NCBI GenBank assembly: GCA_964392365.1
Contig: CAYMPH010000034.1
Location: 1-6,061 of the forward strand
Source of the DNA: CAYMPH01 sp964392365
GTDB taxonomy: Bacteria; Spirochaetota; UBA4802; UBA5550
Direction: 5' to 3'
Length of the DNA: 6,061 nt
Position numbers and translations under genes: made by a program. The notes below the pieces were generated by a model that ran no database searches, was not told the origin of the DNA, and was given only the letters and a program-made list of their open reading frames with translations. This document shows positions 1-4,020 of the stretch, piece by piece (the stretch's first letter is position 1; the number at the start of each line of letters is the position of its first letter).

Positions 1-1
1 A

Positions 2-247
2 ATAGTTGTGTCAAACGGATATCACACTGAAAAAGATTCAAATAATGTTCTGGAACATATTGATAAAATAAAAGCATGTGATGATCCGGCTGCTTTATAT
101 GTTGAGCGTCTTCAGGAGCTTCTCGATAATCCAAAACCTGGCGTAAGCCAGCTCGGACTTTATAGAATTTTTTACGAAGGCGGCTTTACTCTTGATTACA
201 AGCATATGAATAAGACTCTAACAATAATTGCAAAAAGAAAAATATAA
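2..247 (+). CDS. C-terminal end of an slr1658-like / HATPase-fold regulator (partial, 5' end outside window)
   Basis: The reading frame is open from the left edge to the TAA at 245-247, so this is the last 81 codons of a longer gene; a GTG at 8 is available but has no ribosome binding site and is unlikely to be the start. The fragment carries GVSQLGLYRIFYEGGF followed by NKTLTIIAKRK. A glycine-rich turn, a helix and a final beta strand are what the end of an anti-sigma/serine-kinase HATPase domain looks like, and the LGLYRI-YEGGF wording is what I recall from proteins related to Synechocystis slr1658. The adjacent slr1659-like gene supports this pairing. The likely role, by inference, is an ATP-binding cytoplasmic switch kinase or anti-factor acting on the STAS-like protein encoded 19 nt downstream. 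The N-box that would hold the ATP/Mg site lies outside the window, so activity cannot be judged. The family call is moderate in confidence; that the gene is real and partial is near certain. Confidence 0.72.
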   Translation: MVVSNGYHTEKDSNNVLEHIDKIKACDDPAALYVERLQELLDNPKPGVSQLGLYRIFYEGGFTLDYKHMNKTLTIIAKRKI

Positions 248-252
248 TTTTC

Positions 253-257
253 AGGAG
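253..257 (+). promoter_or_regulatory. Shine-Dalgarno AGGAG that sets the start of the STAS-like gene at 267
   Basis: AGGAG lies 9 nt upstream of the ATG at 267. An in-frame upstream ATG at 228 has no comparable site and would overlap the end of the previous gene by 20 nt, so 267 is the preferred start. The same GGAGA core precedes every other start in the window. Confidence 0.8.
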
Positions 258-266
258 AAATTAATA

Positions 267-620
267 ATGGAAAATATGAAAGATGGAACACTATCGATTG
301 AAATAAATGACGCTGATAAAATTACAATGTCATGGCTCGGCAGAAGCGAAAGCAGGGAACCGGCCGTTGTATTAAATCCGTATCTTATCGGACTTATTGA
401 TTCAATAAGCGGCAAAGAACTGGTTGTTGATTTTACAAAGCTTGAGTATATGAACTCATCTACCGTGCCTCCAATTATTCAAATGATAAAAAATCTGAAT
501 ACAAAAGGTGTTGCTACAAAGATTTTTTATGATAAGGAATCAAAATGGCAGGCTGCGTCTTTTAAAGCTCTTGAAACTATTTCAAAAACAATGACCAGTA
601 TTGAAGTTACAGGAAAATAG
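267..620 (+). CDS. slr1659-like STAS-fold switch protein (anti-sigma antagonist-like)
   Basis: This is a 117-residue cytoplasmic protein with no signal peptide or membrane segment. The central stretch VVDFTKLEYMNSSTVPPII (about residues 53-71) is the STAS core pattern, a beta strand followed by the loop that carries the phosphorylated serine. In SpoIIAA-type proteins the loop reads D-S-S-G; here it reads N63-S64-S65-T66, and S65 aligns with the phosphorylated Ser58 of Bacillus SpoIIAA. Around it, W23-L-G-R-S, NPYLIGLI and WQAASFKAL are features I associate with the family of Synechocystis slr1659. The likely job is to be phosphorylated by the kinase-fold partner encoded just upstream and dephosphorylated by a PP2C phosphatase such as the one that begins at 905. 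The start at 267 is supported by AGGAG. The STAS fold is likely; the phosphosite and partners are inferred. Confidence 0.78.
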   Translation: MENMKDGTLSIEINDADKITMSWLGRSESREPAVVLNPYLIGLIDSISGKELVVDFTKLEYMNSSTVPPIIQMIKNLNTKGVATKIFYDKESKWQAASFKALETISKTMTSIEVTGK

Positions 621-655
621 TTTATAATTCATAATTTTTAAAATGAGTTGTTTGT

Positions 656-709
656 ATGTGCATTTCGGCATACCGGTATTTATTATCACCAGGTTGCCGG
701 AATGAGCAT
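656..709. repeat. Long imperfect inverted repeat (hairpin), possible terminator or palindromic element
   Basis: The arms 661-670 (CATTTCGGCA) and 695-704 (TGCCGGAATG) pair over 10 bp with a single G-U wobble. After a one-base bulge at 671, ACC 672-674 pairs with GGT 692-694, leaving a 17-nt loop. Outside a small internal loop, ATG 656-658 pairs with CAT 707-709. It sits about 40 nt after the stop of the STAS-like gene, so it may end that transcript. However, the nearest T run (TTTT, in AGTTTTATC) begins roughly 10 nt past the stem rather than right after it, so it is a poor intrinsic terminator. A degraded palindromic element is an alternative. Confidence 0.5.
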
Positions 710-828
710 GGCTCTAAGTTTTATCATAAAAAAAGAACTGATGCAATTCTTGTTTCTGATTATTGAAAAAATGACTTATAAATAAATTTTTTACTCACAC
801 TGAAGCTTAAACCACTTAAAAGGTGGAG

Positions 829-841
829 TAATTGTCAATTA
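829..841. repeat. Perfect 13-bp palindrome TAATTGTCAATTA, candidate operator
   Basis: TAATTG and CAATTA are perfect inverted arms around a single central T. The site overlaps the best -35 candidate upstream of the receptor gene (832-837), a place where a bound dimeric regulator would block or recruit polymerase. Palindromes of this kind arise by chance more readily in AT-rich DNA, and no second copy was noticed in the window. Confidence 0.3.
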
Positions 842-858
842 TCCTTCTATATTATAAC
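832..858 (+). promoter_or_regulatory. Possible sigma-70-type promoter for the first receptor phosphatase
   Basis: TTGTCA at 832-837 and TATAAC at 853-858 each match five of six consensus bases. Their 15-nt spacing is shorter than the preferred 17, and the region is AT-rich, so a chance match is quite possible. CATAAT at 858-863, with 20-nt spacing, is an alternative -10. A start near 865 would give a leader of about 40 nt. Confidence 0.25.
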
Positions 859-904
859 ATAATGAAAATAAAACAAATTATAAATATAATCGCGGAGAAA
901 CCCC

Positions 905-3484
905 ATGAACTTCACTGATCACGTATATTTCGATTTTTTTACAATTGGGGCACTGATACCTGCTCTGCTTACTGCCTTGCTCGGATATTTCTTTATAACA
1001 ATGAAAAATAGATCAAAAGCATCATTTCATTATGGATTAGCTTTTATTATAAGTACTTTCTTTTATTTAGCTTATGCTGTTTCAGCAGCAATATATCATC
1101 CTCTTGCTGCATATCACAGGTGGTTTACTGTGACTACTGTTTTAATTCAAATATTTCATTTCTCCCTTGCTTTTTTTTCTTTTCCGGAAGTCAGGTTTCC
1201 CCGTTTCAGGAAAATAATAATTGCAGTTGTTTATTTAATTACTATTGTTATGACTGCATTTTTCTTTAAAGAATCATACCATGCAGAAAAAGTATTTCAA
1301 TTTGCAGGTCACTACTGGGATTTTGATGCAGGTAGAGCCAATAAACTGATGAGTTTGATGGTTATATTATATATATTTTTTATTTTTCTTGCCGGCATAT
1401 CAAGAGGAATCGTTAATCGCGGTGCAGAGCGTTGGGCAGTTTTGATTATGAGCATCACTCTGTTTATATCTTTTGTTATTCCAGGCATTGCCAATATGTT
1501 AAGCCGTGATGGCCTGCTTGACAGGGGAACTTATCAGCTTACTCAGAATCTGTCGAGCGTTGCAGGAGCTTTTATCGTTTCTATTATACTTCTTAATGTT
1601 ACCAAAGACCGTTCAAGCTTTATGTCAAAAATTCTCATCGTTACAGTTACAACCCTTCTGATTATGGTTCAGGGTTTTACTTTTTATTCCTTACAGGATC
1701 AGGAGAAATCTTTTGATACTTTATTGAAATCAGAAACACATTTATCTGTAAGAACTGATACATACCCGGCAGATATGAAATATATGGTTTCGTATTCTAT
1801 GAAAGAAGGAACTGTTTCTTCAAAATATATTAAAGATAATTATCCAATAAATCTGAATTTTTCAGAGATTGACCAGGAGTTTCATAATACCCTGATTTAT
1901 GAAAAAATTAAGCATGCTGATAAAAGCAAATTCAAAGAGGAATTGGAAATCATCCTTTCCGGAACAAATAAATCATTTGCCGGATATAAAACTGCAATTC
2001 TTGAATTAGCAGACACAATCAAGCCAGGCGAAAAAGATCCTGCAGGAAAGATTCTCAAATACATTGATTCAATAGAACGTACAGTTCTATTTACCAGAAC
2101 AAAAATCAGTCAGCTCCCGGAAAAGAATTTTGCAGATCATGTGAAAGCATATCTTCCGGAAGCCCGTACAAAAATATTCAATAAAGCAATTCTTAATCAT
2201 CTTGAAACAGCCGGCACGGATGAAAAAATTCTAAGACATGATGTACTTGAATTTTTAACGCCAATGAGAAAACCGGGAGCCCGTATTTATAGAAAAGACT
2301 TAGCTGATAAAAATCATTATGTAGCCATGATGGAGGCTGACGCAGCGAATAATAAAGTTATTGAAGCAGGTTACCCGTATCTGAATTACAGAATTTATGT
2401 CCATGAAACAACAAAGCAATACATGATACTTCTTTTGATAATGGTAAGCGTTATTATTGTAGGATTCCCGTTCTTTTTCTGGGGATCGCTTGTTAAGCCT
2501 ATCAGAAATCTTCTTTCCGGTTTAAAGGAAATGCAGCAGGGAAATCTTAAAGTTCAGATTCCGGTAAAAGTTGAAGATGAGTTTGGATACATGGCTCGTA
2601 ATTTCAACATCATGTCTGAAAAGATCAGTGAAGCAACTGAGAACCTTGAAGAAAAGGTTAAAGCCCGTACAGAGGAACTCCAGGCTGCCATGGAGGAAAT
2701 GGAAGCCATGAATGAGCAGCTTGTAGAAGCCAGGGACGCCCTCTGGGGAGAAATGGAGCTTGCGAAAAAAATCCAGACCAAACTGCTTCCTGTAGATCCG
2801 GCAATAGCAGATTATGATATATCAGCACACATGGAGCCTGCAGACGAGGTAGGCGGTGATTATTACGATATAATAAATGCAGCAGGCATTGACTGGATAG
2901 TCATAGGTGACGTTTCCGGCCACGGAGTTCCTGCAGGCCTTGTAATGATGATGACTCAGACAGCAATCCACGTTGTTCTTGCCCAGAACCCTGATATCGC
3001 ACCTGATAAGCTTCTTGATATAGTAAATGCCACCATATCAGATAACATTAAGCGTCTGGGTGAAGATAAATATATGACCATTTCTGTTCTTGCTGCAACA
3101 GTTGGCGGCAAGTTTGTTTTTTCAGGACTGCACCAGGATATAATGATTTTCCGCGCAGCAACAGGCAAGGTGGATTTAATTGAAACTAGAGGCATGTGGA
3201 TAGGGATAGTTGATGATTTAAAAGGCATGCTTGACCTTGATTCTCTTACTATGGCTCCGGGCGACACAATGCTTCTATATTCCGATGGAGTTACTGAAGC
3301 AGCTAAGAAAGAAACTGCAAAGAGTGCTGACTCTGAATTATTCGGAGATGTGCACCTTGCTGATTTGTTTAAAAAGAATGCAGCACTTCCGGTTGACGGA
3401 ATTAAGGATGCAATTCTGAAAGACCTCAAGGGATATATCTGCGGTGATGACGTTACTATGGTTATATTAAAGAGAAAAGTTTAA
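905..3484 (+). CDS. Membrane receptor with PP2C/SpoIIE-type serine phosphatase output (copy 1)
   Basis: This 859-residue inner-membrane protein should sense a signal outside the cytoplasm and dephosphorylate a STAS-type partner inside. By eye, seven hydrophobic helices lie near residues 12-33, 43-63, 74-93, 104-121, 148-165, 176-198 and 212-232. An eighth helix (242-262) leads into a 240-residue extracytoplasmic domain (about 264-504) that I cannot assign. Helix nine (506-529) leads to HAMP (about 530-578; P532 and the EDEFG motif at 557-561), then a Glu/Met-rich coiled coil (580-620). The PP2C domain (about 622-858) keeps the metal-site motifs GGD (D652), GDVSGHG (D669), SDG (D794) and GDD (D848, D849), so it should be active. 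GGAG at 894-897, 7 nt upstream, supports the ATG at 905. The PilZ gene follows after 17 nt, suggesting one transcript. A close paralogue starts at 4021. Its natural substrate is probably the STAS-like protein encoded at 267-620, by inference. Confidence 0.93.
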   Translation: MNFTDHVYFDFFTIGALIPALLTALLGYFFITMKNRSKASFHYGLAFIISTFFYLAYAVSAAIYHPLAAYHRWFTVTTVLIQIFHFSLAFFSFPEVRFPRFRKIIIAVVYLITIVMTAFFFKESYHAEKVFQFAGHYWDFDAGRANKLMSLMVILYIFFIFLAGISRGIVNRGAERWAVLIMSITLFISFVIPGIANMLSRDGLLDRGTYQLTQNLSSVAGAFIVSIILLNVTKDRSSFMSKILIVTVTTLLIMVQGFTFYSLQDQEKSFDTLLKSETHLSVRTDTYPADMKYMVSYSMKEGTVSSKYIKDNYPINLNFSEIDQEFHNTLIYEKIKHADKSKFKEELEIILSGTNKSFAGYKTAILELADTIKPGEKDPAGKILKYIDSIERTVLFTRTKISQLPEKNFADHVKAYLPEARTKIFNKAILNHLETAGTDEKILRHDVLEFLTPMRKPGARIYRKDLADKNHYVAMMEADAANNKVIEAGYPYLNYRIYVHETTKQYMILLLIMVSVIIVGFPFFFWGSLVKPIRNLLSGLKEMQQGNLKVQIPVKVEDEFGYMARNFNIMSEKISEATENLEEKVKARTEELQAAMEEMEAMNEQLVEARDALWGEMELAKKIQTKLLPVDPAIADYDISAHMEPADEVGGDYYDIINAAGIDWIVIGDVSGHGVPAGLVMMMTQTAIHVVLAQNPDIAPDKLLDIVNATISDNIKRLGEDKYMTISVLAATVGGKFVFSGLHQDIMIFRAATGKVDLIETRGMWIGIVDDLKGMLDLDSLTMAPGDTMLLYSDGVTEAAKKETAKSADSELFGDVHLADLFKKNAALPVDGIKDAILKDLKGYICGDDVTMVILKRKV

Positions 3485-3501
3485 TAAAGAAGGAGACACC
3501 A

Positions 3502-3849
3502 ATGGCAGATGACGGAAGAAAATATAAAAGAATAAAAAGTGATTTTAATGTCAGGGCAATAGTTCCGAATGCAGGAGAGGGACTGCGCGGAATTAAAACC
3601 GGAAAAACAAAAAATGTCAGTGCAACAGGCGTTTTGTTCCATAATGATGTTAAACTGGATATTGGAACTGTAATAGATGTTAAATTTTTAAAACCTAAAA
3701 CCTTTGATTTCTTTGAGAGTGCTGCAAAAGTTGTCAGGGTTGAAATTCCTACAGATGGAAAAGGTTACGAAATCGGTGTTCAGTTTATTGATCTTACACC
3801 TGAAACTGAAAAGAAACTGGATTATTATCTTACACCGGATGAGGAATAA
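3502..3849 (+). CDS. Single-domain PilZ protein (c-di-GMP binding)
   Basis: This is a 115-residue soluble protein that consists of little more than one PilZ domain. The two c-di-GMP-binding motifs are present: R6-x3-R10 (RKYKR) at the N-terminus, and N38-x-S40-x-x-G43 (NVSATG) on the following strand. The C-terminal part, with VVRVEI and later EIGVQFIDLTPE, is the usual end of the PilZ beta barrel followed by a final helix. With both motifs intact it should bind c-di-GMP and pass the signal on through a protein partner, since no second domain is present to carry an output. AGGAG at 3491-3495, 6 nt upstream, supports the ATG. The gene starts 17 nt after the receptor phosphatase ends, so the two are almost surely co-transcribed. 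This suggests, without proving, that it modulates or reports on the phosphatase pathway. An alternative is a flagellar or surface-behaviour effector that merely shares the operon. Confidence 0.9.
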   Translation: MADDGRKYKRIKSDFNVRAIVPNAGEGLRGIKTGKTKNVSATGVLFHNDVKLDIGTVIDVKFLKPKTFDFFESAAKVVRVEIPTDGKGYEIGVQFIDLTPETEKKLDYYLTPDEE

Positions 3850-3914
3850 TCAGTTTCTTGATATTTTTATAATTAATTCATACATTTGATTTTTCTGAAT
3901 TTTTCAGTGAATAA

Positions 3915-3944
3915 CTGCAATATAACAAATATATTATAATGCAG
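3915..3944 (+). promoter_or_regulatory. Alternative hairpin that would exclude the terminator (possible antiterminator)
   Basis: CTGCA 3915-3919 pairs with TGCAG 3940-3944. After one A-A mismatch, TATAA 3921-3925 pairs with 3934-3938, giving 10 bp in all. The right arm uses bases 3940-3944, which form the left arm of the terminator hairpin, so the two structures cannot coexist. The pairing is AT-rich and weaker than the terminator, and may be fortuitous. Confidence 0.25.
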
Positions 3945-3968
3945 GCTGATGCCTGCAGTATAATTTTT
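3933..3968 (+). terminator. Intrinsic terminator after the PilZ gene
   Basis: TGCAGGC (3940-3946) and GCCTGCA (3951-3957) form a perfect 7-bp stem around a TGAT loop. Beyond one A/G mismatch, ATTATA (3933-3938) pairs with TATAAT (3959-3964). The lower stem merges into a T-rich tract that includes TTTTT at 3964-3968. It lies about 85 nt after the PilZ stop codon and about 50 nt before the next gene, so it probably ends the receptor-PilZ transcript and separates it from the second receptor gene. Confidence 0.7.
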
Positions 3969-4020
3969 ATTAAATTTAACTGTATTGAATTTTAAAAAAA
4001 ATAAATCAGGAGAAACGGAA

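Larger units (their letters stand above)
621..904. other. 284-nt gene-free stretch between the STAS-like gene and the first receptor phosphatase
   Basis: No convincing coding frame is seen on either strand. The stretch holds the hairpin at 656-709, a 6-bp hairpin at 812-826 (CCACTT/AGGTGG with one G-U pair and a 3-nt loop), the 13-bp palindrome at 829-841, a possible promoter at 832-858 and the ribosome binding site of the receptor gene at 894-897. Its size, compared with gaps of 17-19 nt elsewhere, suggests that the receptor and PilZ genes have their own transcription start. Confidence 0.6.

Noticed and set aside
228..620. Longer form of the STAS-like protein starting at the ATG at 228
   Set aside because: It would overlap the end of the upstream gene by 20 nt and has no ribosome binding site, while the ATG at 267 has AGGAG at 9-nt spacing.
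702..785. Small 27-codon frame (starts MSMALSFIIKK) in the 621-904 gap
   Set aside because: No Shine-Dalgarno site upstream, the start lies within the hairpin arm, and the length is easily reached by chance in AT-rich DNA.
3231..3419. Plus-strand frame inside the PP2C domain of copy 1
   Set aside because: It is an out-of-frame reading of the phosphatase gene, which carries all catalytic motifs across the same stretch.
2554..3429. Minus-strand open frames opposite the phosphatase domain of copy 1
   Set aside because: They lie wholly opposite a well-supported gene, have serine-rich low-complexity translations and no recognisable family; they are antisense shadows of the coding frame.
3895..3907. 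Short hairpin CTGAA/TTCAG with a TTT loop after the PilZ gene, considered as a terminator
   Set aside because: Only 5 bp, AT-rich, and not followed by a T run; the stem at 3933-3964 is the far better candidate.
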